DNA from: Qipengyuania citrea
Lineage (GTDB): Bacteria > Pseudomonadota > Alphaproteobacteria > Sphingomonadales > Sphingomonadaceae
NCBI RefSeq assembly: GCF_024171405.1
Contig: NZ_JALJZT010000002.1
Span: 2,170,001 to 2,234,000, forward strand
Length of the DNA stretch: 64,000 bases
Direction: 5' to 3'
The position numbers were made by a program, and so were the translations under genes. Position 1 is the stretch's first letter, and every line of letters starts with the position of its first letter. Below the pieces are notes generated by a model. It was not told the origin of the DNA. It did not search any database and saw only the letters and a list, made by a program, of their open reading frames with translations. Positions 50,078-58,994 of this stretch are shown here, piece by piece.

Positions 50078-51349
50078 TTGCGTCTGGCTTTCGTCAATCC
50101 TGATCTTCTCGACCAGCCGGTCGACGAAGCCCTCATGCCGAGAGAGCTTGAACGGTTCTGGCACGAGCGGGCGGGCCCGTTGGCGAAGTCACTCTACGCC
50201 AGGATCGGGATCACCGAACGAGTCCCCTTCGTTCTCGATCAGAATTCTCATCCTCCTCAAATCCATCATCAGTCCTCTAGCGTCCTACGCAAGATGACCG
50301 AGCAGGTGGCCGGGCGGACCACCATGCGGACCTATGGTCAGCACGTCCTCAGGTTCATCGCCACGCTAGCCGAGGATGGTGGAGATCTGGCGACTGTCGA
50401 TCCGGGATACCTTTCCCAATACCGGGCTCGCCGCTTGGCGAGCACGACGCCTCAAGGGAAACCACTCGACCCCGTCTCCTGGAACTCCGAGGCCGCAGCG
50501 CTGAAGACCATGTTCGATGCGGCCGTCCTCCTGCGTCTGCGCCCTGACAACCCGACCGAACATCCGGCATTGCAATGGTCCTTCAAGGGTGCCGCAGCTG
50601 CGTCCGAAGAGCCCAAGTTCATCACGCTCGACCGCTTCCGTATTTTCCGGGACGACGGTCTGATGGTGACCAGATCGCCGTTGCGCAATGCCGCCTTCGC
50701 CGAAACCATCCTGACGTCCGGCATGCGTCTCTACGAATGCAGCAGGATGCCGGCATCGGCTGTTCCCTCTCGCGCCGAAAGCACCGGTGGTCGAGCGTTC
50801 ACCTATCCGGTCCCTGCGATCGATGGAAAGGGCTATCGCGCCCGGAAAGTCCCCGTCGGCATCCACGCGTTCCGTCGCCTCCAAGCATATCAGCAACTCG
50901 AGCGACTGCCGGCGCTCGAACGCAAGGGGCTTTCAGCGTCTTTAACTCCGCTCTGGATCAACCAATCCGGCGGCCTCATGGGGATCGGCGGCTGGGAAAA
51001 GGTCTTCGAGAACGCATCCGAGCGATCGGGTATCAAGGTGACGCCGCACACCCTCAGGCACACCTTCGCGGTCTACATGCTCTGCGCGCTCCTGCGTCGG
51101 CATCACGACAGCATGAAGATCAAGGACGATGTCAGACGCCTCACGGAAGGCGGTCGCGGTGACGTCTACGCTACGATCTTCGGCGACCCCCTCCGCGCCC
51201 TCCAGCGTCTCCTGGGACACAAGCACTACGAAACGACCTTCATCTACCTCGACATCCTCAGCGCAGACGATTTCGTCATCGACGAGGCGCTGCGGATCTT
51301 CGAGGATACCCTGGGATCGGAGGAGGACTACCTTGACCTCATCCGCTGA
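50078..51349 (+). CDS. Tyrosine recombinase, first of the island trio (GinA-like)
   Basis: A 423-aa site-specific recombinase. A core-binding SAM-like domain occupies about residues 70-150. The catalytic domain has all the usual residues: Arg in TSGMRLYECSRM, Lys around GYRARKVPV, HxxR in TPHTLRHTFA, then LGHKHYETTFIYLD with the His/Thr and the nucleophile Tyr. It starts at TTG 50078 with GAGGG 9 nt upstream, buried in a hairpin. It overlaps the second recombinase gene by 17 nt. By position it corresponds to ginA of GInt islands, where all four gin genes are required for integration and excision. Confidence 0.85.
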   Translation: MRLAFVNPDLLDQPVDEALMPRELERFWHERAGPLAKSLYARIGITERVPFVLDQNSHPPQIHHQSSSVLRKMTEQVAGRTTMRTYGQHVLRFIATLAEDGGDLATVDPGYLSQYRARRLASTTPQGKPLDPVSWNSEAAALKTMFDAAVLLRLRPDNPTEHPALQWSFKGAAAASEEPKFITLDRFRIFRDDGLMVTRSPLRNAAFAETILTSGMRLYECSRMPASAVPSRAESTGGRAFTYPVPAIDGKGYRARKVPVGIHAFRRLQAYQQLERLPALERKGLSASLTPLWINQSGGLMGIGGWEKVFENASERSGIKVTPHTLRHTFAVYMLCALLRRHHDSMKIKDDVRRLTEGGRGDVYATIFGDPLRALQRLLGHKHYETTFIYLDILSADDFVIDEALRIFEDTLGSEEDYLDLIR

Positions 51350-53060
51350 GAACAGGAACGACGCGTCCGATGCAAATCTCCCGCCGAGGCGCGGGCGGCC
51401 ACGGCGGAAAGTCCCGAGTCTCGACCGTGGAGGCGTTCTCCAGTTCCCCACTCGGTCGAATCCGAAAGATTGGCGGCATCGCCATTTCGAACGCAAGAAC
51501 CCCCTGAACTGGGACTTCGCTTCGCTGCGTCCCGCCCTCGGGAGGGCCATGCTCGATGCGGTCCACAGGATGTCCGGACCCGGCAAGGCCATCGCCACCG
51601 GATCGACGGCCTTGGCCTACCAGACACAGAGCAAGCCCTTCTTCCTCTGGCTGGCAGAGACGGAAAAGGACGCGCGAGGTCAGGAGCCCGGCAAGGAAGA
51701 CACCATCCTCGATCCTCAGATCGTCGAGGACTTCCGCATAGCCATGGACCTGCGTGCGACGCTGGGAGAAGTCACCGGCACCACCGCCTATGCCTACAAG
51801 GCCGCGCCGCTGCGGATCCTGCGACAGCTGTATCTCGAGGACGCGGCGGTATTGGGTCCGGGTTGGCGTGACGAGGACTTCCTTCCCGGCGAGCGGATCG
51901 ACGATACGAAGCCCAACGCACCCTATTCGCTCGCCGAATCACAGCGCATTATCTCCGCCTGTGCGGCCATACTGCACCGAACTCACGATAGTGGCGACCC
52001 CGGGGACAAGGCGGCCATGGAGATCGCCGCCTTCGTCATCATCGGCCTGAAGCTCGGGATCGAGCCCGAATGCCTTCCCGTGCTCACGCTGGCGAATCTC
52101 AGGACCGATGGGCGGCGCATCAAGGTGCGCTACATCAAGCGACGCGGCGGTGGCGGGAATGGATTTCGCAAGAGCCGGACCACCAACCCGAGCGACGGCA
52201 GCATCGACACTGAGGAGGAGGCCATCGCGGATGGGACCTCGTTCCGGGAAGCCGCGGGGGCCCTCGCTCTCCTGCGGGATCGAGCCAGAAAGAGGCAGGA
52301 CCAGGACGGCGGAACCGACGATGCGACACCGCTGTTCACGTTCCACTGTGCCGCCGATGCCTTCAGGGCGTTCAGCGACCATCTCAACGAGAGCGGCCTG
52401 CGAGATGATCACGGCGGGCGATTGCCGATCGTCAGGAACAGGCTGCGCCCGACCTGGCGGACGCAGCGCACGATCAGGCATGGAGGCCGATTGTCAATCG
52501 ACAGGTCGGACAACTCGGCCGACGTGCGCGCCAAGCACTATCTCGACAACGACCGTATCCGACCCTTTCTCGAGAATGCGGTCCTGGACGCGCAGGCGCA
52601 GGCCTGGGACCACGCGCTCTCCAGGCGGGTCATCGATCTTCCGAACGACGCATCCGAGGATCAGGTATCAACAGCCGCACGGAAGGTCGAAGTCGCCGAA
52701 AACGACATCGCAACCGCGCTGTCCGGCGAGCAGGACCTGTGGCTCGCCAGCTGCCGCGACTTCACAAATTCCCCGTTCGACAAGCCGGGAACGCCCTGCT
52801 CAAAGGCCTTCTTCGGCTGCGTGGTCTGTCCTAACGCTCTGATAACGCGTCGATCCCTGCCCGCGATCCTCGGCTTCCGGGCGCATGTCGAGCGGCGCCG
52901 CGACGAGATGGGGTCACCCGAGTGGGAGGCCCTGTACGGCGCTGCGTGGCGTGAGATCACCCATGCCATCCTCCCCCAGTTCGACCAACGCACCGTCGCA
53001 GAGGCGGAAGCGATCGCCAGGGGGCTGGACATGCATCTCCCTCCCGAGATGCTGCAATGA
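51333..53060 (+). CDS. Recombinase-like protein, second of the island trio (GinB-like)
   Basis: A 575-aa protein placed as the second tyrosine recombinase. The catalytic core looks altered: where active enzymes have G-(L/M)-R-x-x-E this reads GLKLGIEPECLPVLTL, so the first Arg seems to be missing, and no clear HxxR box is seen. A possible nucleophile Tyr is in RAKHYLDN. A C-terminal Cys cluster (CRDF...PCSKAFFGCVVC) may bind zinc. The start is TTG 51333, chosen because AGGAGG lies 6 nt upstream and it overlaps the previous stop. A structural or architectural role in the recombinase complex is plausible. Confidence 0.75.
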   Translation: MTSSAENRNDASDANLPPRRGRPRRKVPSLDRGGVLQFPTRSNPKDWRHRHFERKNPLNWDFASLRPALGRAMLDAVHRMSGPGKAIATGSTALAYQTQSKPFFLWLAETEKDARGQEPGKEDTILDPQIVEDFRIAMDLRATLGEVTGTTAYAYKAAPLRILRQLYLEDAAVLGPGWRDEDFLPGERIDDTKPNAPYSLAESQRIISACAAILHRTHDSGDPGDKAAMEIAAFVIIGLKLGIEPECLPVLTLANLRTDGRRIKVRYIKRRGGGGNGFRKSRTTNPSDGSIDTEEEAIADGTSFREAAGALALLRDRARKRQDQDGGTDDATPLFTFHCAADAFRAFSDHLNESGLRDDHGGRLPIVRNRLRPTWRTQRTIRHGGRLSIDRSDNSADVRAKHYLDNDRIRPFLENAVLDAQAQAWDHALSRRVIDLPNDASEDQVSTAARKVEVAENDIATALSGEQDLWLASCRDFTNSPFDKPGTPCSKAFFGCVVCPNALITRRSLPAILGFRAHVERRRDEMGSPEWEALYGAAWREITHAILPQFDQRTVAEAEAIARGLDMHLPPEMLQ

Positions 53061-55054
53061 ACGCGCATGCCGGCCATATCCGGGCTCAAGATGAGCGCAG
53101 CCAGCGGTCGCCCCACGGCGAATCGCCCATCCTGCTGCGTCGTCCCGACCTCAAGGGTCGGTTCGACGCGATGGTCTGGGATCTGACGGAGACGGATCAC
53201 CATTCCGGCCGTGTCGAATCGATCTGCCGGATCGACTGGAACGACGTCGCCGCGAACCACCCGGGCTGGCTCTCCATCTGCAAGGAACTGTGCTGGCACC
53301 GGTTGAACACGCCGCTGGCGACCCAGAAGACGATCGGCAGCTACCATGCCTCACGCGAGCAGCTGAGGATGAAGCGGTTCCTGCGTTGGCTGGACGTCAA
53401 GCACCCCGATGTCGCGGGTCCTCTGGACCTCCGCCAGCGGCACGTCCACGAATATCGCGTATGGCTGGAGAACCATGGCCCGGAAGATGCAGTCAATGCC
53501 TCCGGCGCGAATGTGCGGACGGGTTCCTCCTGCAGCCCGCAGACGGTCTGGAGCTATCTCCTCCCGATAAAGGCGCTCGACGTCTTCCGTGAACGCCTGA
53601 ATTCCCCACTGCCATTCTCCCCCTACGACGGCAACCTGACCGCAAAGATGCTCGGCGCCGGCGAGGCCAATGAGGAGAACGCGACCGAACCCCTGCCGGA
53701 CGAGGTCATCGCGACGCTTATCGACTGTGCGCGACGCTATATCGAGCACTATGCACCCACCGTGCTTGCGATGCGGGAAGAGATGCACGAATTCTGGGAC
53801 GATGGCAGGGCTGATTTTCCCGGTTGGAAGACATCACCTGGCACCTGCCCCGAGACGGGCATCACCTGGATGCCGGACCGCAAGAAGGCGGCGCACCATC
53901 TCTATCGCGAGGAACTCGGCCATCTTGTCGCCGCCTGCCTCATCGTGATCCTCTACCTTTCCGGAATGAGGTCAGGGGAGGCCAGTAACCTCGGTTCCGA
54001 CTGCCTCGACCGTCCCGTCGACAGGGCTACAGGCCTCCGCGACCGCTGGCGCATAAGCGGCATACCGCTCAAAAAACGCGGCAAGGGCAAGGAGGGCAAG
54101 CCTCCACCCGTGGAATGGGTGGTCCCGGATATCGTCGCCCAGGCCGTGCAGATGCTGCAGAAGCTTCTGGCGCCATACCGCATGATGCACGGGTCGGACC
54201 TGCTCATGCTGAGCAAGGATGCCCTGCGCAAGCCCAAGTCGCGAGACAGGAAGCTGCTGCGTTCATCGAAGACCGGCTATCCACTGTCCGTCACGTCCAT
54301 CGGGAGCCTGATCAACCTGTTCTACGAACGGGCAAGATGGCAGCGGGATGCGATCGTTCAATCAGACCCGAGCATCGCCCCTGCACCCGATTATCACATC
54401 AAGCCGAGCCAGTTCCGGCGCACGCTCGCGAGGTTCATCGCCAGGCAGCCCTTCGGCATCATCGCGGGACGCCTCCACTATCATCACGTGTCGACGGCCG
54501 TCTTTGAAGGATACGCAGGCTCCGCTTCCGACACCTTCGCACTCGATGTCGAAGACGAGCGCATCCTCGCGGGCATTGATATCCTCGAGGAGATGAGAAG
54601 CGATGCCCGGGCAGGCTGGCGGGCCGGGCCAGGTGCCAGCCGCGTGCTCGCTGAATGGGAGAACGTGCGGGAAGTGGGCCTCGCATCGGCCGTGGTGGAC
54701 ACGTCCTCGAAAGGAGCGGTGCTCGACAACAGCGTGCGCAAGCTTGTCCAGACGGTCCATGTTGGCAGCCTGAGCTACTGCGTGTTCAACGTGAGCAACG
54801 CGCTCTGCCTGACCGAGCAGGAAAAGTCCTCACCGGGCGCATCCCCGGCGATAAGCATGTGCTCTCCGGACAAGTGCGCCAATTCGGTGATAGCGCCCTG
54901 CCACGTTCCCAAGTGGCAGGGCCTGCTCGACGAAGTCCGAAGACTAACCGGAACCGCCCGGAGCGGACCGCAGAAACAGTCACTCCGGACCGCCGCCGAG
55001 AGATACGAAGGGGTGATCGCCAAGGCACAGGGAGGTGGAAATGAAAAAGATTGA
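53057..55054 (+). CDS. Tyrosine recombinase, third of the island trio (GinC-like)
   Basis: A 665-aa recombinase. The N-terminal core-binding part is about residues 60-200. The catalytic part has Arg in LSGMRSGEASNLGSD, a Lys-rich beta-hairpin (GIPLKKRGKGKEGK), an Arg box in KPSQFRRTLARF (Lys-Pro in place of the usual His-Thr) and HYHHVSTAVFEGYAG with the candidate Tyr. A C-terminal extension has Cys residues in SMCSPDKCANSVIAPCH, probably a zinc site. ATG 53057 overlaps the previous stop (ATGA). It overlaps the small HTH gene by 14 nt. Confidence 0.82.
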   Translation: MNAHAGHIRAQDERSQRSPHGESPILLRRPDLKGRFDAMVWDLTETDHHSGRVESICRIDWNDVAANHPGWLSICKELCWHRLNTPLATQKTIGSYHASREQLRMKRFLRWLDVKHPDVAGPLDLRQRHVHEYRVWLENHGPEDAVNASGANVRTGSSCSPQTVWSYLLPIKALDVFRERLNSPLPFSPYDGNLTAKMLGAGEANEENATEPLPDEVIATLIDCARRYIEHYAPTVLAMREEMHEFWDDGRADFPGWKTSPGTCPETGITWMPDRKKAAHHLYREELGHLVAACLIVILYLSGMRSGEASNLGSDCLDRPVDRATGLRDRWRISGIPLKKRGKGKEGKPPPVEWVVPDIVAQAVQMLQKLLAPYRMMHGSDLLMLSKDALRKPKSRDRKLLRSSKTGYPLSVTSIGSLINLFYERARWQRDAIVQSDPSIAPAPDYHIKPSQFRRTLARFIARQPFGIIAGRLHYHHVSTAVFEGYAGSASDTFALDVEDERILAGIDILEEMRSDARAGWRAGPGASRVLAEWENVREVGLASAVVDTSSKGAVLDNSVRKLVQTVHVGSLSYCVFNVSNALCLTEQEKSSPGASPAISMCSPDKCANSVIAPCHVPKWQGLLDEVRRLTGTARSGPQKQSLRTAAERYEGVIAKAQGGGNEKD

Positions 55055-55526
55055 CCAGACCTCCTTCGAGGAACTCAGAAAGGACAATGCGGACCGCCTT
55101 CACGAACTCGACGTGCTGGCGGGAGGAGGCGACCTTCGCGGAACGGAAACGACCGAAAGGACGATCCGGGCCGGAATCGACCGCTTCTGCCGCGGGACCA
55201 CGCAGACGGACGGCTCCTGGACGGTCGTCAACCTGGTCGAGGAGACCGGCGTCCCGCGGCCGACGCTCTATCGTTACAAGCGCGAACTCGAACTCTTCCA
55301 GAATCTCGGCGCATCGGCTCCGCACGGCGGCGCGCGCGAAGAGCTGAAACGCCTACGGAGCGAATTGGCGGCAGAACGCGAGGCGGCGAAGGCGGAACGC
55401 GCGCGGCACCGCAATGCCGAAGCCGTCCTTGTGGAACGCATCCACGCACTATCCCTACTGGTGGCTTCGGCGATGGGAGAGGATTCGCTGCCGCGAATGA
55501 TCGAACTCAGCAAGCCGCCCGAATAG
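55041..55526 (+). CDS. Small HTH/coiled-coil recombination protein (GinD/TnpC-like)
   Basis: A 161-aa protein. Residues about 40-85 look like a helix-turn-helix (TVVNLVEETGVPRPTLYRYKREL) and 95-140 a charged coiled coil (REELKRLRSELAAEREAAKAERARHRNAE region). It resembles the small DUF6262/TnpC-type proteins that close tyrosine-recombinase transposition operons (Tn554 TnpC, GinD). GGGAGGTGG precedes ATG 55041; GTG 55035 is also in frame. It likely assists or directs the trio; this is inference from position and family. Confidence 0.78.
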   Translation: MKKIDQTSFEELRKDNADRLHELDVLAGGGDLRGTETTERTIRAGIDRFCRGTTQTDGSWTVVNLVEETGVPRPTLYRYKRELELFQNLGASAPHGGAREELKRLRSELAAEREAAKAERARHRNAEAVLVERIHALSLLVASAMGEDSLPRMIELSKPPE

Positions 55527-55611
55527 ATCGGAGCTCAGGAAATGTCGCTGGTGATGGAAAACGGGTAGGAAACGCCTATCCTGATGAGGTGGAAGAGAAG
55601 GGGAAAAGCAG

Positions 55612-55950
55612 ATGACGCATGCAGCGACCATTGCCGACGACCGGCTCGAGGCCGCCCTGGCCCTTCCAGGCGCAAGGCGTTCCCTGCGCGTGGCGATCGG
55701 TCATCTGAACGTGTCCCTTCCCGACAGTGTGAGCGAGCAGGAGTTGCTCGGCTCGCTACTCGACATCCAGCCTTTCTCCATCGACAGGGTCTGCGTCAGG
55801 GAATTCCTCAACGAGGCCGAACTCGAGACGCTGTCCGACCTCGTGACATCGGGGGCCATCAGCTACGACCAGCTCGCCGATGCCGCTTCGCTGCACCTCC
55901 CTTCCGGACACGAGACGAGGAGGTGGCTCGATGACCGCAAGGGCCTCTGA
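55612..55950 (+). CDS. Unknown small protein paired with the AbiEii-type gene, candidate antitoxin
   Basis: A 112-aa acidic, mostly helical protein with no family I recognise. It has AAALALPGARRSLRVAIGHLN-like N-terminal helices and LNEAELETLSDLVTSGAISYDQLADAA toward the end. It precedes and overlaps the nucleotidyltransferase gene by 20 nt, the usual order for antitoxin then toxin. It does not look like the winged-helix AbiEi antitoxin. AAGGGG lies 9 nt before ATG 55612. It is the first gene of the island cargo. Confidence 0.65.
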   Translation: MTHAATIADDRLEAALALPGARRSLRVAIGHLNVSLPDSVSEQELLGSLLDIQPFSIDRVCVREFLNEAELETLSDLVTSGAISYDQLADAASLHLPSGHETRRWLDDRKGL

Positions 55951-56665
55951 ATGGCGCAAGCTCCTCGACAAGGCGCTCCCGGCACTGGATCACGTGTTCG
56001 GCGCGCAACCGGAGAAGACGGATAGCCCCGACTGGACGCTCGGGGGCGGCACCGCGATCGCCATCCAGATCGGCCATCGCATATCCTACGACATCGACAT
56101 CTTCGTGCCCGGCACCGCGCTCAGGAACTTCGTGCCCGCGAACAATCCTGCCTCACGCGGCATTTCCGAACGCTTCCAGTGGCCGGGTCACTACCTGAAG
56201 TTCGAGCTCGACGAGGGAGAGATCGACTTCCTCTCCCCACCCTTGCAGACCGAACCGGGATTCGAATGGGCCAGATACGGGGATCGGCGGATCGCCGTCG
56301 AGACTCCCGAGGAAGTGATCATCAAGAAGATCCGATATCGATCGGCCAAGTTCACGCCTCGTGACGTCTACGATCTGGCAGCCGTTTCCCAGGAAAGGAC
56401 CGCCCTCGCCACGATCATGTCGGAAGAGACATCCGACGCCTTACCGCGCCTCAAGGAGTCGCTGCGCGTATTGGAGGCCAAGGGCGGGACCGATCTGTCC
56501 CCCTACGTCACGCCAACCGCGAAGGGGCGGTCGATCCTCCCCGACGCATTCCGCATCGCCCACGCGACAATCGGCGAAGCCATGGGCATGGCGGACCGGG
56601 CCTCGCGGCAGATTTCCCGTGATCCGCGTCGATTCCCGCCTCCGGATCGCGGCATCGGGGACTGA
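55931..56665 (+). CDS. AbiEii/AbiGii-family nucleotidyltransferase, putative toxin
   Basis: A 244-aa protein of the AbiEii (DUF1814) nucleotidyltransferase group, toxins of type IV toxin-antitoxin and abortive-infection systems. The catalytic motif is LGGGTAIAIQIGHRISYDIDIF (GG...HR.S.DxD) near residues 37-58, with a later Asp-Phe (GEIDFLSPP) that fits the third acidic residue, then PEEVIIKKIRYR and PRDVYDLAAV typical of the family. GAGGAGG precedes ATG 55931. The target (NTP or tRNA) is not known. Confidence 0.8.
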   Translation: MTARASEWRKLLDKALPALDHVFGAQPEKTDSPDWTLGGGTAIAIQIGHRISYDIDIFVPGTALRNFVPANNPASRGISERFQWPGHYLKFELDEGEIDFLSPPLQTEPGFEWARYGDRRIAVETPEEVIIKKIRYRSAKFTPRDVYDLAAVSQERTALATIMSEETSDALPRLKESLRVLEAKGGTDLSPYVTPTAKGRSILPDAFRIAHATIGEAMGMADRASRQISRDPRRFPPPDRGIGD

Positions 56666-56900
56666 GGCGACATGCTTCTTCTTCCGCTGCTCCGCATCGG
56701 AATCCGATATGAAGAGCGGTGTCGCTGCTGAACGATGAGACGTTGGAAAACGGTGTATCCACATAGGGAAGGAAAAGGCACTCCTACGACCTGACGCCAT
56801 CACCGCCTGGGTGAAGTTGAAGATCCGGATGTGGAAGATTCCGGTCCGTCGTCCTATATTCGAAATGAAGAACAAAACGCAGAAAAGAGGAGGCTCTCTC
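56666..56900. promoter_or_regulatory. Spacer with a 13-bp inverted repeat upstream of the 60-aa gene
   Basis: Contains ATCGGAATCCGAT (56696-56708), a perfect inverted repeat about a central A, just beyond the AbiEii stop. It could be an operator or part of a transcript end. A possible DnaA-like sequence TATCCACA is at 56756-56763. No gene is seen. Confidence 0.3.
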
Positions 56901-57083
56901 ATGGCTAATCAGGATTTCAGCCAATCCGACAGGGCCAAGGCAAAGCAGGCCGCGCGCGACCTCGATGAATGCGATCTCGCCGCCGGACGTATCGATGTCG
57001 CTTCGCTTCAGGAGCGCAACGGGTTCATCCCACGTGATATCGCTCGGCGCGCAAGAGTTCGTCAATGGAATGAGCTCGATTGA
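56901..57083 (+). CDS. Small cargo protein of unknown function
   Basis: A 60-aa charged protein (starts MANQDFSQSDRAKAKQAARD, ends RARVRQWNELD) with a strong AGAGGAGG ribosome site 6 nt before ATG 56901, which supports translation. No Cys, no membrane helix; helical. The middle DLAAGRIDVASLQERNGFIP may be a short DNA- or RNA-binding turn, but I do not recognise a family. A longer in-frame start at 56811 has no ribosome site. Confidence 0.5.
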   Translation: MANQDFSQSDRAKAKQAARDLDECDLAAGRIDVASLQERNGFIPRDIARRARVRQWNELD

Positions 57084-57240
57084 TCGCCATGGAGCAAGGC
57101 ATTCCTCGCTAACCATAAGAACTAGGTCGATGGCGATCTTAGCTTCGAGCGAGCTAGTCGCATAGCACCCGCTTGAACCTCGGCTCCGGATCCTCTGCGC
57201 GAGGATCGGAACGAACCAACACAACAATACACATCGCGTC

Positions 57241-57270
57241 CACCCGCGGAGGCCTTCGCCTCTGCGGGTG
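57241..57270 (+). promoter_or_regulatory. Strong hairpin in the leader of the 511-aa cargo gene
   Basis: CACCCGCGGAGGC (57241-57253) pairs with GCCTCTGCGGGTG (57258-57270): 13 pairs with one G-U wobble and a CTTC loop. No T-run follows. It sits 36 nt before the start of the 511-aa gene, so it may be a stability or translation element, or a Rho-assisted terminator. Confidence 0.45.
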
Positions 57271-57305
57271 CTTCGCCGTGCCCATCTCAAAGGAAGGAGA
57301 CCATC

Positions 57306-58841
57306 ATGAGCAATGTCTGGTCGCGAATGCCGCATTGGTCGACGCTGGTACAGCGATGGACCGAAGCGATGGAACGCCACGGCGTGGACCTCGAAGAGGG
57401 GCTGACGACCGTGGTCGACGTCGTATGCGACGACCTGTCCGAATTGCGGACCGTCTCGGGCCTGCGCCACATGTGGATCGATCGCGGCTCGAGCCTTTAC
57501 GACCGTCCCATTCCCGCCTTCCACCTTCTCTCGCTGGAAAGTCAGAAATCGCGCCTGCACGACGCAAACGAAGTACTGCGCGCACTTGGCGAGACCGGTG
57601 GGGACCTGGAGCTGGTTCCTGCCGTGATGATCGCCGCAACCGCCGCCGGCTATGACGATCACGACGACAGCCTGCAGGCGGCGGGAAGAATGGCCACGGC
57701 GCTCCTCGAAGCACATGCGATCAATCCTCCTCGGCAGGACAGGCGGCCGGTGTTCCTCATGGAGGACCGGTTCGACCTCGGTGGACTGGCCTCGGAACGC
57801 CTCGCCGACGCGCTCGCACGCGAACATGCCGGCATATTCCGGAGCATCATGGCGGCGCGCATCAGGTACCTCGTCAAGACCGCGGATGGTGTCCGCATTC
57901 CCAGCCGCGAGGAGCTGGCCATCGGCCTGCCCGGTGAATTCGATCTCGCCTTCGGTGCGCGTACCAGACCAGTGACGAGTGGCTCACTTGACGGCGCACG
58001 TGAGGATACCACCAGGGTCGCGCTCTCCAGCCTCCCGCGCGACGAACTGATCATGATCCTGGACGCGATCACTGCTGGGCTCGCGGCGGGTTGTCACGAC
58101 ATCGATGCGGTGACCAGTTTCGATCCCGAACGACGTTCGAGCAGCTACTTCGGACCGGCCATCCGCGCGACCGTAGACGCCAATACGAGAAACGGATGGC
58201 TCCTCCGGGTGAGCCGCCCCACTCTGATCACCATCAAGCCTGAGGACGCCGATTCCTGCACGGTCCTCGTCGGTCTGGACGGTTCGGTCAGGACCGAGGA
58301 CATCGAGGCGCTGGGCAGACTCATGGAGCGCGCCATCGAAGCCGGTAAGCGCATCGACGCCGAAGGGCTCAGGATCGAGGATTGGGAGCATGTCGATCCC
58401 CGTGATCTGCGGGTGGACAGCCTGACGAGACGCATCGCCCACCTATGGGGAATTGATCTCATCCACGATGTCCGGTGGAGGTGGGGTGACGAAGGAAAAG
58501 AGGATCCGACCCCGATCTCCGAAAAGAACGTCCGTTCGATCGGCCTCAGGGCCACTGACCGGAGAGTGCATATATTGCGCCAGTGGCTGCCTTGCCCGCG
58601 CGATGGAGCGTTACTGTTCGAGGACGACGGACGGACGCAAACCATCCGGACGCCTCGTGCCATCGGCCGAGACGCGTTGGACCGGCCCATCGCGGAAGTC
58701 CTCGGTCAACCCGATCTGGCCGATATCCATGATGTGATCGTCGACGACATCATGACCGATGCGGACGGAAGAAGCGTTCTCTACCTCCGCTCCCGTCCCA
58801 CTTCACTGCCGTTTCCCGACGAATTCCGAAGAGCGGAGTGA
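57306..58841 (+). CDS. Unrecognised 511-aa island cargo protein
   Basis: The largest cargo gene. It has an AAGGAAGGAG ribosome site 6-7 nt before ATG 57306. The protein is soluble, acidic, with no signal peptide or membrane helix. The N-terminal 150 residues look helical (TEAMERHGVDLEEGLTTVV); the middle has REELAIGLPGEFDLAF; the C-terminal third looks mixed alpha/beta, ending SVLYLRSRPTSLPFPDE. I see no Walker, nuclease, protease or TIR motif and do not recognise a family. Position next to a toxin-antitoxin pair makes a defence or maintenance role possible, but nothing in the sequence shows it. Confidence 0.7.
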   Translation: MSNVWSRMPHWSTLVQRWTEAMERHGVDLEEGLTTVVDVVCDDLSELRTVSGLRHMWIDRGSSLYDRPIPAFHLLSLESQKSRLHDANEVLRALGETGGDLELVPAVMIAATAAGYDDHDDSLQAAGRMATALLEAHAINPPRQDRRPVFLMEDRFDLGGLASERLADALAREHAGIFRSIMAARIRYLVKTADGVRIPSREELAIGLPGEFDLAFGARTRPVTSGSLDGAREDTTRVALSSLPRDELIMILDAITAGLAAGCHDIDAVTSFDPERRSSSYFGPAIRATVDANTRNGWLLRVSRPTLITIKPEDADSCTVLVGLDGSVRTEDIEALGRLMERAIEAGKRIDAEGLRIEDWEHVDPRDLRVDSLTRRIAHLWGIDLIHDVRWRWGDEGKEDPTPISEKNVRSIGLRATDRRVHILRQWLPCPRDGALLFEDDGRTQTIRTPRAIGRDALDRPIAEVLGQPDLADIHDVIVDDIMTDADGRSVLYLRSRPTSLPFPDEFRRAE

Positions 58842-58994
58842 GACAGACAAGCCATGATTTAACCTTGGAGAACTGGCGACCTTGTCCTAGAATCAGGATG
58901 AACGTCATTCTCCTCCCAACCGACCGAATGACAGGAGAAGAATCAATGAACACCACGTTGCACAAATGCATCTGGCAGGTGCGCAATTGCGCAG

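Noticed and set aside
56756-56763. DnaA-box-like TATCCACA in the island as a replication origin
   Set aside because: A single imperfect box with no replication gene, iterons or AT-rich unwinding region.
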